Shown here: piece after piece, positions 19,818 through 34,025 of the stretch
Layout of the letters: every line of letters begins with the position of its first letter
How positions within the stretch are numbered: the first letter of the stretch is position 1
Assembly (NCBI RefSeq): GCF_009827455.1
Contig: NZ_WTYZ01000001.1
Coordinates: forward strand, 2,613,001 to 2,677,000
Direction: 5' to 3'
Origin: Pontixanthobacter aestiaquae
Lineage (GTDB): Bacteria > Pseudomonadota > Alphaproteobacteria > Sphingomonadales > Sphingomonadaceae
Length of the DNA stretch: 64,000 nucleotides
The notes under the pieces: generated by a model
Told to the model about the DNA's origin: nothing
Databases searched by the model: none
The model's input: only the letters and a program-made list of their open reading frames with translations
Program-made: the position numbers and the translations under genes

Positions 19818-20160
19818 AATTACTCCGGTTGCGACTTTTAGCGACGTTTGAGTGCATGACATTCTATTGCTGAACTATGATTCTCAAACATATTGAGCGT
19901 TAGCAATAGCTTATCGGAGACCCCCAGTCCCTAGATGGTCGGTTAACTGCAATAGGCGGCATGGCTTGTCAAAGCGGTTCCCATGAGATGCACACTTTTC
20001 GCCTTGCTGTTGCGTTAATCACACAGTCAGCCTCCATGGCGGTGTGCAATCCTATGCGGGCCGGCGCCATAACCGGTTGCGGATCACAACCGAAGAGCAC
20101 GAAGGACAGGCGGGCAATTTTGCGGTAAGACACGCAAATAATCGGACTGGAGGGGCTACT
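19818..20160. promoter_or_regulatory. Divergent intergenic region with nested inverted repeat
   Basis: This 343-base stretch separates the TonB receptor gene (-) from the DUF3422 gene (+) and must hold both promoters. Close to the receptor side it contains CTATTGCT at 19864-19871 and AGCAATAG at 19902-19909. Nested inside is CTCAA at 19883-19887 with TTGAG at 19893-19897. This could be an operator or an RNA hairpin in the receptor leader. I see no gene or other clear signal in the rest. Confidence 0.4.
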
Positions 20161-21432
20161 ATGCGACCGACCGACCATCCGCTGAGGCAATGGGCCGTCA
20201 ACGAAATGCATCTGCGCAAATTTGCGCCGGTTCCCGGGCATTGCGAGATATATCAGGCTGTCCGGCTGCTAAGCGCCGACGATCGTCACAAAGAAGATGG
20301 CCGCTTGATGGGCGACAAACCCGATTTTGATGAATGGGCCGTGCGCGAACGCTACGCCGCCGGGCATTGCAAATCGGGCATTCACTTTCTGTGGGAACGC
20401 CATTCCGAGGCGACAACGCTCACGCTGATCCTGCCGAACGGCGGAACGGAAGAAGCGAATGCACCATACATCCGGTGGTTGGAGGAATGGAACGGTCCGG
20501 TCATACGGGCCACTCGCGTGTTTGTGATCCCCGATGCGAGCAACATCGACCAGCATTTGCAGACCCATGGAATGGATCTGAACGAGCTCGTCTGCTCGGA
20601 TGTCAGTGGCGATCTCAGGATTTGGTCTGACTTCGGCATTCGCGGTGACGGATATGGACGCCTGATTGCCACCGCAGGCGATGTTTCCGCCCCGGAACGA
20701 GGCAGGATCATCCAGCGCCTGCAAGAGCTCGGCAATTATCGAAACTTGGCGTTGTTGGGCCTGCCTTTGGTTCAGGAATACGGCCCAAAAGCCGACGCCT
20801 TAGAGGCCCAGCTTTCCGATCACGCGGAGCGAGTAGCATTAGCCGAAGATGGAGCCCACGATGATGATCTGCTGCAGGAGCTGATCGAGATATCATCCAA
20901 ATTGGAAGTTATCCGTTCTGCAACAGGATTTCGGCTGAGCGCGACCGCAGCCTATGCTGGAGTAGCTGCCGACCGCCTCGCCGGCCTGTCGATAAAAACC
21001 GTGTCAAACTTGCAAAGTCTCACCGAATTTACCGAGCGGCGACTGGTTCCTGCGGCCCGCACGTGCTCGGTATTTACCGACCGCCTTGCCCGGATCGCAG
21101 AGCGCATTTCCCGCGTGATGCACACGCTTGATGTGCGTGTCGATACGCGGATCAAAGAGCAGAACCTCATCCTGACCAAGCGCATGGAGCGATCTATACA
21201 ATTGCAATTCCGCTTGCAAAGTCTGGTCGAGGGTTTGTCGGTCATTGCGGCGGCCTATTATCTGGTCGGCCTGATCGGATTCCTGATTAAAGGCGTATGG
21301 GCCTGGCCGAGCGGCTCTTCTGCAGATCTGGTCATCGCAGCTGTGACGCTGCCGGTAATCGGCCTGATCTATGCATTTGTTCACCGCACTCGAGGGACCG
21401 TTTTGAAGGAAACGGATTTGGAATCCAATTAG
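20161..21432 (+). CDS. DUF3422 family membrane protein
   Basis: A 423-residue protein. I chose the ATG at 20161 because GGAGGGG lies 6 bases upstream; the frame extends further but without a ribosome-binding site. It begins MRPTDHPLRQWAVNEMHLR and contains RHSEATTLTLILP, DLRIWSDFGIRGDGYGR and QLQFRLQSLVEGLSVIAAAYYLVGLIG, all typical of DUF3422. Two predicted membrane helices lie near the C-terminus (about 360-405), after a region rich in helix-forming and possibly coiled-coil sequence. The function of the family is unknown. The cytochrome gene is 106 bases downstream. Confidence 0.88.
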   Translation: MRPTDHPLRQWAVNEMHLRKFAPVPGHCEIYQAVRLLSADDRHKEDGRLMGDKPDFDEWAVRERYAAGHCKSGIHFLWERHSEATTLTLILPNGGTEEANAPYIRWLEEWNGPVIRATRVFVIPDASNIDQHLQTHGMDLNELVCSDVSGDLRIWSDFGIRGDGYGRLIATAGDVSAPERGRIIQRLQELGNYRNLALLGLPLVQEYGPKADALEAQLSDHAERVALAEDGAHDDDLLQELIEISSKLEVIRSATGFRLSATAAYAGVAADRLAGLSIKTVSNLQSLTEFTERRLVPAARTCSVFTDRLARIAERISRVMHTLDVRVDTRIKEQNLILTKRMERSIQLQFRLQSLVEGLSVIAAAYYLVGLIGFLIKGVWAWPSGSSADLVIAAVTLPVIGLIYAFVHRTRGTVLKETDLESN

Positions 21433-21538
21433 GCATTCGAGTACCGGCAGTATGCTCAGGGGTTAAACCCTTCCAATTACAGCCTTAGTAGGTTAGTCTG
21501 ATCGCGGGAGACACGGAGTCTTGTGAAAGGGAGTTAGT

Positions 21539-22057
21539 ATGCGAAAAATTAATGCACTGGCAGGCGTGGCCGCTTTGGCGATCATGACTGCGGCATGTTC
21601 CGGTGGTGGTTCTGAACCGGCCGAACCGGCAGCTGAAGAACCGGCGGCGGAAGCGCCTGCTGAAGAGCCAGCCGAAGAAGCGCCCGCTGCTGAACCAGCG
21701 GCTGACGGCGACCCGATGGCAACTACCGACGGAATTAGCTACGCCAGCCTGACCGGAGACGCAGCAGCCGGGAAAGCCGTGTTTGCACAATGCCGCACCT
21801 GTCACGAAACGAAAGAAGGCGTAAACAAAACTGGTCCGTCATTGGCTGGTATTGTCGGTCGGCCTGCGGGTTCGGTTGACGGCTTCAACTATTCGCCAGC
21901 CAACGCAAATAGTGGCCTGACTTGGACCGAAGAGCAATTGTATGTCTATCTGGAAGACCCTCAGCGGACTATTCCGAAGACCAAAATGATTTTCCCTGGC
22001 CTGCCAAAGGCTCAGGACCGTGCCAATGTGATTGCGTATTTGAAAGATCCAAGCTGA
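21539..22057 (+). CDS. Lipid-anchored class I cytochrome c
   Basis: A 172-residue lipoprotein cytochrome. Its signal ends in the lipobox TAAC with Cys20. A low-complexity acidic Ala/Glu/Pro linker spans about 25-60. The heme site is CRTCH (Cys85, Cys88, His89) and the likely axial methionine is Met150 in PKTKMIFPGL. The segments GPSLAGIVGR and FNYSPANANSG match cytochrome c2/c550-type carriers. AGGGAG lies just before the ATG. Located immediately outside the hemA end of the photosynthesis cluster, and with no pufC in view, it is a plausible membrane-tethered electron donor to the reaction centre. That role is inference; it could equally serve a terminal oxidase. Confidence 0.9.
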   Translation: MRKINALAGVAALAIMTAACSGGGSEPAEPAAEEPAAEAPAEEPAEEAPAAEPAADGDPMATTDGISYASLTGDAAAGKAVFAQCRTCHETKEGVNKTGPSLAGIVGRPAGSVDGFNYSPANANSGLTWTEEQLYVYLEDPQRTIPKTKMIFPGLPKAQDRANVIAYLKDPS

Positions 22058-22077
22058 TCTGACGGTGCGTTAAAAAT

Positions 22078-22110
22078 GAAAAGGGGCCGGATTTCCGGCC
22101 CCTTTTTCTT
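22078..22110. terminator. Bidirectional terminator between cytochrome c and hemA
   Basis: A perfect 8-base GC stem, GGGGCCGG at 22083-22090 with CCGGCCCC at 22095-22102, and an ATTT loop. T-rich sequence follows on the plus strand (TTTTTCTTTG) and A-rich sequence precedes it, so it works in both directions. It ends the cytochrome transcript and the long photosynthesis superoperon whose last gene is hemA. Confidence 0.9.
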
Positions 22111-22144
22111 TGTCATCTTTTGCCGGGAGTCATTGGCTCAGCAT

Positions 22145-23365
22145 TCACGCAGCAACGTCGCGCCTTGCCAATTCGCATCGCGACCAGATTTCACTGAGCG
22201 CGGTCAGCAAGCGGTCGATATCTCCATCGGTATGCACCGGGGACGGCGTCAGGCGCAGGCGCTCTTCACCGCGCGGAACAGTCGGATAATTGATCGGCTG
22301 CACGTAAATGCCGTGATTGTCCATCAGCCAATCGCTGATGAATTTACACTTATGCGCATCACCCACCATCACCGGGATGATGTGGCTCGGATTGTCGAGA
22401 TGCGGAATCCCCAATCGGTCCAACGCACCGCGTACCTTCGCAACACGCTCTTTCTGGCGGTCGCGCTCATGATTGCTTTGCTTCAGATGCTTGATACTCG
22501 CGCAGGCACCGGCCGCAATCGTCGGCGGCAAAGCCGTCGTAAAGATGAAGCCACTGGCGAAAGTACGGACATAATCACACAGATTCTTCGACGCCGCGAT
22601 ATAGCCGCCCATTACGCCGAATGCCTTGCCCAGCGTACCTTCGATAACGGTGATCCGGTCCATCAAGCCTTCACGTTCGGCAACCCCGCCGCCGCGCGGA
22701 CCATACAGGCCAACCGCATGCACTTCGTCGATATAGCTCATCGCATTATGCGCTTCGCACACATCCAGAATTTCCGCGATGGGCGCAATGTCGCCATCCA
22801 TCGAATAGACGCTTTCAAACGCCACCAGTTTTGGCCGGTCGGGATCAAGCGTCGCCAATTTACGATCAAGGTCCTCGGGCGAATTATGCTCGAAAATCAT
22901 CCGGTCCGCTTTACTGTGGCGTATACCTTCGATCATTGAGGCATGGTTGAGCGCATCGGATAGCACCATACAACCAGGGATGCGCGCCGCGAGGGTTCCG
23001 AGCGCTGCCCAGTTGGATACATAGCCAGAGGTAAACAACAACGCGTCTTCCTTACAATGGAGGTCGGCAAGTTCGTTTTCCAGAAGGACGTGATGGTGGT
23101 TGGTGCCGGAAATATTGCGCGTGCCCCCGGCCCCAGCACCGCAATCGTCGAGCACTTTATGCATCGCGTCGATCACGGTTGGGTGCTGGCCCATTCCTAG
23201 ATAATCATTGGAGCACCACACGGTGACATCGCTTGTCTCACCTGCGACATAACGCGTTGCTTGAGGGAACTGCCCCCGCTTGCGTTCGATTTCGGCAAAG
23301 ACACGGTAGCGGCCTTCATCCCTTACGGATTGCAGTTGGCTGCCAAAAAATGTCTCATAATCCAT
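22145..23365 (-). CDS. hemA: 5-Aminolevulinate synthase
   Basis: A 406-residue PLP enzyme that condenses glycine and succinyl-CoA to 5-aminolevulinate, the first step to heme and bacteriochlorophyll. The ATG at 23365 has GAGGGG 8 bases upstream; an in-frame TTG two codons earlier is less likely. The family motifs are [39 protein letters not shown] and the PLP lysine in [14 protein letters not shown] (about residue 245). It is the last gene of the bchF-to-hemA superoperon, 17 bases after puhE, so ALA supply is coupled to photosynthesis gene expression. Other heme genes are not in this window. Confidence 0.97.
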   Translation of the reverse strand: MDYETFFGSQLQSVRDEGRYRVFAEIERKRGQFPQATRYVAGETSDVTVWCSNDYLGMGQHPTVIDAMHKVLDDCGAGAGGTRNISGTNHHHVLLENELADLHCKEDALLFTSGYVSNWAALGTLAARIPGCMVLSDALNHASMIEGIRHSKADRMIFEHNSPEDLDRKLATLDPDRPKLVAFESVYSMDGDIAPIAEILDVCEAHNAMSYIDEVHAVGLYGPRGGGVAEREGLMDRITVIEGTLGKAFGVMGGYIAASKNLCDYVRTFASGFIFTTALPPTIAAGACASIKHLKQSNHERDRQKERVAKVRGALDRLGIPHLDNPSHIIPVMVGDAHKCKFISDWLMDNHGIYVQPINYPTVPRGEERLRLTPSPVHTDGDIDRLLTALSEIWSRCELARRDVAA

Positions 23366-23382
23366 AGTCAAAGCCCCTCAAT

Positions 23383-24165
23383 TCAACCTTCTGTCCGATC
23401 CGCCCGTCCGTCAAGTGCCCATTGCCACAGGGCGGAATCGCGGAAAGGTATTGCAAGAAATATGTGTTCGAGCGCGGCCAGCAGGCACAGGCAGCACAAC
23501 AGCGCATTCTGGATGGCCAGACCCGAGATTGTCGCCGCAGATGCAGCAAGCGCGAAGTAAATCGCAAGTCCGCCAATTGCCGCGATGCTGAGCAGCAGAA
23601 TGGGTCTCAGACGCTTCGGGCCGAAGTAGCTTTTTAGATATGCCATATGCTTCGGCAGCAGTTCATCGCTCATATTCGGCACGCCCCAATAGATATTGAG
23701 CTTCGATGAGAGCCGGAAGATCAGCAGCAACGCGAAAGTATAGGCACCAGTTGCATTGCCGGTGAAGGCCGCAAGAGACAGTAGCAATCCTGCCGTCATT
23801 GCCAGCGCGATTTCATGATGGATCAGCGCCGTTGTCGCTGCGGAAAACCGCTCCCAGCCTTTGGCGCCTTGCGGACAAGGATCGCGGTGAGACCCGGCAA
23901 CGGCCCCCGTAAGAAAGCTGATCTCATGCCAGCTCCAGATCAGCAAACCGCCAACGAAAGACGCATAGATCGCCCAATCAGCCATAACGTTACTGGTCAG
24001 CACAACCAATGACAGACCGCCAATCGCGCACACGCCGGAAATTGCCAGAGTGCGGGCCAATGACTGCCGCAACCTATGATTCAGCATAGCCACCAGGCCC
24101 GTGCTCACAAACCACAGCGTAACCACAACCGCAAAAGGCAAGCCAAGATCGGTCACTGCTACCAT
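23383..24165 (-). CDS. puhE: PuhE, photosynthetic complex assembly membrane protein (DUF3623)
   Basis: A 260-residue protein with about seven hydrophobic helices and the conserved stretches [29 protein letters not shown] and [19 protein letters not shown] that mark PuhE (DUF3623). In Rhodobacter capsulatus PuhE affects bacteriochlorophyll synthesis and reaction-centre levels. The chosen ATG at 24165 overlaps the end of acsF by 7 bases; the frame continues upstream but that part lies inside acsF. It acts in the inner membrane. hemA follows after 17 bases. Confidence 0.92.
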   Translation of the reverse strand: MVAVTDLGLPFAVVVTLWFVSTGLVAMLNHRLRQSLARTLAISGVCAIGGLSLVVLTSNVMADWAIYASFVGGLLIWSWHEISFLTGAVAGSHRDPCPQGAKGWERFSAATTALIHHEIALAMTAGLLLSLAAFTGNATGAYTFALLLIFRLSSKLNIYWGVPNMSDELLPKHMAYLKSYFGPKRLRPILLLSIAAIGGLAIYFALAASAATISGLAIQNALLCCLCLLAALEHIFLAIPFRDSALWQWALDGRADRTEG

Positions 24166-25235
24166 GCAGGGGCAAGCCGGACAGTTTGTGGAAGCTCGTT
24201 CTTTTTCGGCGTCATCAAATACATGCGCGCAAAGGCAAAGCCAGCCTTGGCCATGTATTTCGCTTTGCTCAACGACCCGGCCATACCCCCGCATGCCTTG
24301 GCATCTTCAATGCCGTTCGAGGCGAGGCGTAAATCTTCCATCGCTTTACGAAACTTCGGATTGTCCGTGTCCAGTTCAACCGGGAACACTTGCTTGCTGA
24401 TCTCGGTGCAGATCGAGAAGACCTTGTAGCCATACTCGGCCGGATCGACGCCCAGCGCCTTATGGAACAAAGGTCGGTTGTGATCGCGCACATACATCGT
24501 CGCATAGACCGACAGCAGGAAGAAGCGGATCCACAGCTTGTTGTGACCTTTCAGCAGCTTCGGATCGGCGCGCAGCAACAGCGCAAATGCCTCGCCGTGA
24601 CGGAACTCGTCATTGCACCACTCCTCGAACCAATCGAAGATCGGGTGGAACTTGTTCTCCGGGTTCTTGGCCAGTTCACGGAAAATCGTGATGTAGCGGG
24701 CATAACCGATTTTCTCCGACAGATAGACGGCGTAGAAAATAAATTTCGGACGGAAATAGGTGTATTTCTTGGTCTTGGTCAGAAAGCTCAAATCAACCCC
24801 AATCCCGGAGCCCTTCAGCGTTTCATTGATGAAACCAGCATGGCGGCTTTCATCACGGGCGAGCAGCTTGAACAGTTTTTTCATATCCGGATTTTTGGTC
24901 CGGCGGGCGATCTCGGCATAGAGAATACAACCGGAAAACTCGGAAGTGAGCGAACTGGCGAGGAAGTCGATAAACTCCTTGCGAAGTTCCGGCTCAAGCC
25001 CTTCAATCACACCGTCAAACTTATCCGTCTTTTTGAAGTGCTTTTTGTTGGGATCGCCTTCCATTTCGGCCATGAGCTCGTCCCATTCCCTGCGGACGAG
25101 CGACACGTCGAGTTTATCCATCGCCTCATAATCAGTCGTATAGAATCGCGGCGCGAGCACCGTATCCTGTTGCGCGATTTCCATCGTATTGGGCGCATCG
25201 GCCAGTTCAGGTGCGATTTTGGTATGGGCGTTCAT
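24159..25235 (-). CDS. acsF: Mg-protoporphyrin IX monomethyl ester oxidative cyclase, aerobic type
   Basis: A 358-residue diiron oxygenase that forms the fifth ring of the chlorin using O2. The ATG at 25235 follows GGGAGG and overlaps the preceding stop (TGATG). The iron-binding carboxylate/histidine motifs are visible as [24 protein letters not shown] and [14 protein letters not shown]. Its presence, with no bchE seen, implies oxygen-dependent bacteriochlorophyll synthesis, which fits an aerobic phototroph. It is placed between the small orf98 and puhE, as in other alphaproteobacterial puh operons. Confidence 0.97.
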   Translation of the reverse strand: MNAHTKIAPELADAPNTMEIAQQDTVLAPRFYTTDYEAMDKLDVSLVRREWDELMAEMEGDPNKKHFKKTDKFDGVIEGLEPELRKEFIDFLASSLTSEFSGCILYAEIARRTKNPDMKKLFKLLARDESRHAGFINETLKGSGIGVDLSFLTKTKKYTYFRPKFIFYAVYLSEKIGYARYITIFRELAKNPENKFHPIFDWFEEWCNDEFRHGEAFALLLRADPKLLKGHNKLWIRFFLLSVYATMYVRDHNRPLFHKALGVDPAEYGYKVFSICTEISKQVFPVELDTDNPKFRKAMEDLRLASNGIEDAKACGGMAGSLSKAKYMAKAGFAFARMYLMTPKKNELPQTVRLAPAW

Positions 25236-25531
25236 CAGAGCCTCCCGGGATTGAAGCTGACTTCGTAAAGTTCGGCCATCTCGAAATGGCCAGCGAGTTT
25301 TGTCCACGCGCGGCGCAGCGGGCTCGCGCGTCGGACGGTAGCATTGCGGTCAAAGGTCACCTTTTCGCCAAAGGAAACCATCACAGGTTCACCGTGGACC
25401 TGCACGCTGTCGCCCGGGTAAATCGGAACGTTGCCGTCCAGCCTCACATGTGCGTGAAAGTGATCGGGGCTCTGCTCGATCTCTATCCGGCATCCGGTGT
25501 CGAATGATTCAGATGCGAAAAATGCAATCAC
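25235..25531 (-). CDS. Conserved small photosynthesis-cluster protein between puhC and acsF (98 aa)
   Basis: A 98-residue soluble-looking protein starting [13 protein letters not shown], with [20 protein letters not shown] and [21 protein letters not shown]. Its start overlaps the puhC stop by 4 bases and its stop overlaps the acsF start, so translation of all three is coupled. A gene of this size often occupies this position in proteobacterial photosynthesis clusters. No domain with known activity is recognised. Position suggests a role in AcsF function or complex assembly, which is inference. Confidence 0.8.
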   Translation of the reverse strand: MIAFFASESFDTGCRIEIEQSPDHFHAHVRLDGNVPIYPGDSVQVHGEPVMVSFGEKVTFDRNATVRRASPLRRAWTKLAGHFEMAELYEVSFNPGRL

Positions 25532-26004
25532 GATTTGGCTCCTTCGAGCAATTCGGCAAAGGCGGCGCTGTGATCCGCGCCATAGCCGTGGATTTCAGCA
25601 TGCTCGCCGGTCTGCGGATCATGCAGAGACAATGCTCCGTTTTCCCAGCGCGTAAGAGTGAATGGCGGCTCTGCGCCGATGCCCGCTGCTGCGCGGCGCT
25701 TGGCCAGACGGCGTAAGGTTGCGCGCGTGAAGCCTTCTTCACCATAGCCGATGACTTTGACTGTCTCGCCCGTAGCATGATCGGAAATGACCACTGCTCC
25801 GTCGTCGCGGTCGGCGAAGTGCAAGTCACGTTGCTCCGCAGGCGCAACATTGGAGGCAGCACGCGATGCTTCCGGATTGGCTTCCTGCGGCATCAGGCCC
25901 GACGTCACCGCGCCGGTCAGACCGAGTATGACCAGCAGGAGCGCGCCAGCGGCGATCAATGCCTCTTTCGGAACAGTCGGGTCATGATCGTGCGCGTGGC
26001 TCAT
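25528..26004 (-). CDS. puhC: PuhC, photosynthetic complex assembly protein
   Basis: A 158-residue protein with a short His/Asp-rich N-terminus (MSHAHDHDPTVPKE), one membrane helix (about 15-37) and a periplasmic domain with FADRDDGAVVISDHATGE and GFTRATLRRLAKRRAAAGIG. The features agree with PuhC, needed for reaction-centre and LH1 organisation in Rhodobacter. It overlaps puhB by 4 bases upstream and orf98 by 4 bases downstream. The N-terminal histidines might bind metal, but nothing in the sequence proves this. Confidence 0.9.
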   Translation of the reverse strand: MSHAHDHDPTVPKEALIAAGALLLVILGLTGAVTSGLMPQEANPEASRAASNVAPAEQRDLHFADRDDGAVVISDHATGETVKVIGYGEEGFTRATLRRLAKRRAAAGIGAEPPFTLTRWENGALSLHDPQTGEHAEIHGYGADHSAAFAELLEGAKS

Positions 26005-26609
26005 GCTGGCAGCCCTTCTGTGCTTGGCACAGAGACAGCATCGTCAATTTGAGCGATTGGCTGCATCGCGCTCGTTGCATCGAACATCGACTTCGCAACC
26101 TTCCGTGCATCCGGAATAGCACGCAACATCGGCTGGGGACGCACAAAGCGGAGCGAGCGCGCGTGCGGCCATAACATGATGTATCCCATCCGCGGCATGC
26201 CTTTGAGAGTCATCACGATGCTGCCGGTATCGCCCGATAACATTTTCAGATTGGCTGTTTCGATCTCGCTAAGCGGGATATTGATGCACTTGTTGAGCGC
26301 TACCCCAATCCGCAGAACGATCCGCTTATTGGTCAGCGTGTAAACGGTGGTCCGGCCCACTCCATAGGAAAACAGCGCGAAGAACGCCGTCACCAGCAAC
26401 GCAAAGGCTACCATCGCTGCGGCCGTAGTCGGATCGCCGCGAGTCAGCGCCACCCCGGCGATAATCGCGAAGTAGAACAACGAGAGCCGGATATGCAGCG
26501 CAGAGGCAGCCATCTGCTTCCAGTCGGGTGCTCCTTGCCAAATGATATGCTCATCCTCCGGTAGCGCCTCTGGCAGCCCCCGTATGGGTTCATGGTCATA
26601 TTCGCTCAT
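26001..26609 (-). CDS. puhB: PuhB, reaction-centre assembly protein
   Basis: A 202-residue protein starting MSEYDHEPIRGLPEALPEDE with GEHIIWQG-like PEDEHIIWQGAPDW (about 17-30), two to three membrane helices and a PH-like domain (bPH2) with TVYTLTNKRIVLRIGVALN and GDTGSIVMTLKGM. PuhB of Rhodobacter is a dimeric assembly factor for the reaction centre. Both gene borders are 4-base overlaps (puhA stop, puhC start), which suggests balanced production with PuhA and PuhC. It sits in the inner membrane. Confidence 0.93.
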   Translation of the reverse strand: MSEYDHEPIRGLPEALPEDEHIIWQGAPDWKQMAASALHIRLSLFYFAIIAGVALTRGDPTTAAAMVAFALLVTAFFALFSYGVGRTTVYTLTNKRIVLRIGVALNKCINIPLSEIETANLKMLSGDTGSIVMTLKGMPRMGYIMLWPHARSLRFVRPQPMLRAIPDARKVAKSMFDATSAMQPIAQIDDAVSVPSTEGLPA

Positions 26610-27376
26610 AGCAACGGCTCCTGCCGTTCACGATTGGCGTAGAGGTAACCGCCGCCGAAATAGGCCACGACGCGCTCTTCCTCGTAGAAAGTTATTTCAT
26701 TCTTCTTCGCGGGTACGGGTGCAGCTGCGAAATCAGCTGCGTTTAGCGCATCGATAATGACGGTATTATTCTTACCCCTCACGACTGACATCGCCATCGG
26801 GGCAAGCACTTTGTTGGTACCGGTATCCACTTCCAGATAGCGGATCTGGTGCTCTGCACGGTCGATCCAGATATCTGTGACTGTGCCAGCCTCTTCACCG
26901 TCAGCGCCCAGTACGGTCATACCGCGCGGATCAGAGTCCTTTTTGTGGACTGTAATTGAGGGCGTGGTGCTGATTGGCACAATTCGGTTATGCCCTTCCG
27001 CGTCCAGATCGGGATGTTTCGCACGATCTGCCCACGCTGCAGGGCCAAGGCCGTCTTCCAGCGGATTGCCGGTCGGATAATATGGCGCGCCAGGCGAACG
27101 GAACGTACGTTCCCCAGCAACGTCAACCTTCTCGCGGCCTTTGGTCGGAGTAGTTACGGGATCACGCCCGAACGGCATGATGAAGGTTTTACCCGTTGCG
27201 CTATGCATCGGCCCGGCTTCGGTATCGAGGCGGCCGGTAACTTCATCTTCCAGTGGATACCCCTCGCGGCGATCTTCGCGGCGCAGGTAGAAAACGAGCA
27301 CGATAAAGAACAGCGTGAAGGCGAGGAAAACCAACTCCGTCACGTCATACGTGCCTACTATCTTTACATCATCCAT
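26606..27376 (-). CDS. puhA: Reaction-centre H subunit
   Basis: A 256-residue protein with one N-terminal membrane helix (VTELVFLAFTLFFIVLVFYL, about 13-32), followed by RREDRREGYPLE, the hallmark of the H subunit. The cytoplasmic part includes PFGRDPVTTP, VPISTTPSITV, DIWIDRAEHQIRYLEV and the PRC-barrel fold that caps the L/M core and tunes electron transfer to QB. It is separated from lhaA by 32 bases and overlaps puhB by 4 bases. Length and motifs are normal for the family. Confidence 0.97.
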   Translation of the reverse strand: MDDVKIVGTYDVTELVFLAFTLFFIVLVFYLRREDRREGYPLEDEVTGRLDTEAGPMHSATGKTFIMPFGRDPVTTPTKGREKVDVAGERTFRSPGAPYYPTGNPLEDGLGPAAWADRAKHPDLDAEGHNRIVPISTTPSITVHKKDSDPRGMTVLGADGEEAGTVTDIWIDRAEHQIRYLEVDTGTNKVLAPMAMSVVRGKNNTVIIDALNAADFAAAPVPAKKNEITFYEEERVVAYFGGGYLYANRERQEPLL

Positions 27377-27408
27377 CTCACACTCTCCTACTCAACATCT
27401 ACCAACGC

Positions 27409-28841
27409 TCAGGTCGGGAATTCCCTTAACCCCAGGCCGCTACGACCATCTTCCTTGTTAGTTTGGTTTAGGCTGACGATCCGACCAACTACGGGGCCGA
27501 GAACCAGTAAGGTCACCAGCAGCAGCACAATCTCCAAAGCATAGACCGTGCCGTATCCTGTTCCGCGATCAGCCAATGTACTGCCCATTGCGCTGCTCAT
27601 AGCGACATGCGTCATCCCGTCGCGGATCAGCCCGCCCAAAGCGATCCCGAGACCAGCAGTGCTTGCCTGCACCGCGCCCCACGCGCCCAAAGCCATGCCT
27701 GCTGCGCCGTCCTTAACGAGCCCCATGGCGGCGATCATTGTACCGACCGAAAACAGACCCGTACCAAAACCAATCGCGCCTGCTCCCGCAAACAGCAGCG
27801 GCGCGGATGCCAGCGGACCGGCAAACAGGGTCATGAGAAATGCGGCAATCCCCACCACTACGCCGAAGCCAGCCAAGCGCAGCGGATCGGACCCACCGGG
27901 CAGACGGTTCGCGCAGACACCGAAGGCGATGAGCGCGCCCAACGACCACGCGCCGGTCAGGCTCGTTGTCGAACCGACTGAAAGGCCTAATATTTCTCCC
28001 CCATAGGGCTCCAGCAACGCATCCTGCATCGCGAAAGCCATCGCGCCAACGCCAATGGCCAGCAGCAGGCGCTTGGTATTTGGCTGGCTGGTGAATGATG
28101 CCCACATTTCTGAGAATTTCGGATCGGACGCCTTGGACATTGTCTTCGCAGCGTTGCGCGCTTCCTGCTTCCACAGCGCGACAATGTTCAAGATCATCGT
28201 CAGCGCAGCTGCGCCTTGGATAATCTGAATAAGGCCGGTCTTGGTGAAATCGAGCAGCAAATTGCCGATGGTGAATGCTGCCGCCATCATGCCAACCAGC
28301 AGCATGACGTAAAGCAAAGCTACCACGCTCGGCCGCTTATCCTCCGGCGCAAGATCCGTAGCTAAGGCCAGACCAGCCGTTTGCGTTACGTGCATACCTG
28401 CTCCGGTTAGCAGGAATGCGAGGCAAGCTGCCGCCAACCCTACCGCAAACGTATCTGGACGCGTCAGCAGAACCAGCGCGAATGGCATAATTGCAAGCCC
28501 TCCAAACTGGGCCAGTGTTCCGAACCAGATGTAGGGCACACGCCGCCACCCGAGCACCGATTTGTGGGTGTCGCTGCGATAGCCGATCAACGCGCGGAAC
28601 GGCGCGATCAGCAGCGGGATCGCGATCATCAGTGCGACGATCCACGTCGGGGTTTCCAGCTCGACAATCATCACCCGATTGAGCGTGCCATTGAGCAAAA
28701 CTGCAGCAATGCCCACGCTTACTTGGAACAGTGCAAGCCGCAGAATACGCGACAGAGGCAGCTTTTCGCTGGCCGCATCCGCGAAAGGCAAAAAGCGTGT
28801 TCCAACACCTTGCCAAAACGTCGCGGATGATGGCCGTTCAC

Positions 28842-28845
<4 letters not shown>
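27409..28845 (-). CDS. lhaA: LhaA, PucC/BCD-family light-harvesting 1 assembly protein
   Basis: A 478-residue membrane protein of the bacteriochlorophyll-delivery (BCD) branch of the major facilitator superfamily, with about 12 helices. Features are LNGTLNRVMIVELETP, RALIGYRSDTHKSVLGWRRVPYIW and MQDALLEPYGGEILGLSVG. LhaA helps insert bacteriochlorophyll into the LH1 antenna. It starts with GTG in a 4-base overlap with the bchM stop. Its paralogue (40952-42295) sits in the plus-strand block. The position between bchM and puhA is the usual one in purple bacteria. Confidence 0.94.
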
Positions 28846-34014
<5,169 letters not shown>

Positions 34015-34025
<11 letters not shown>

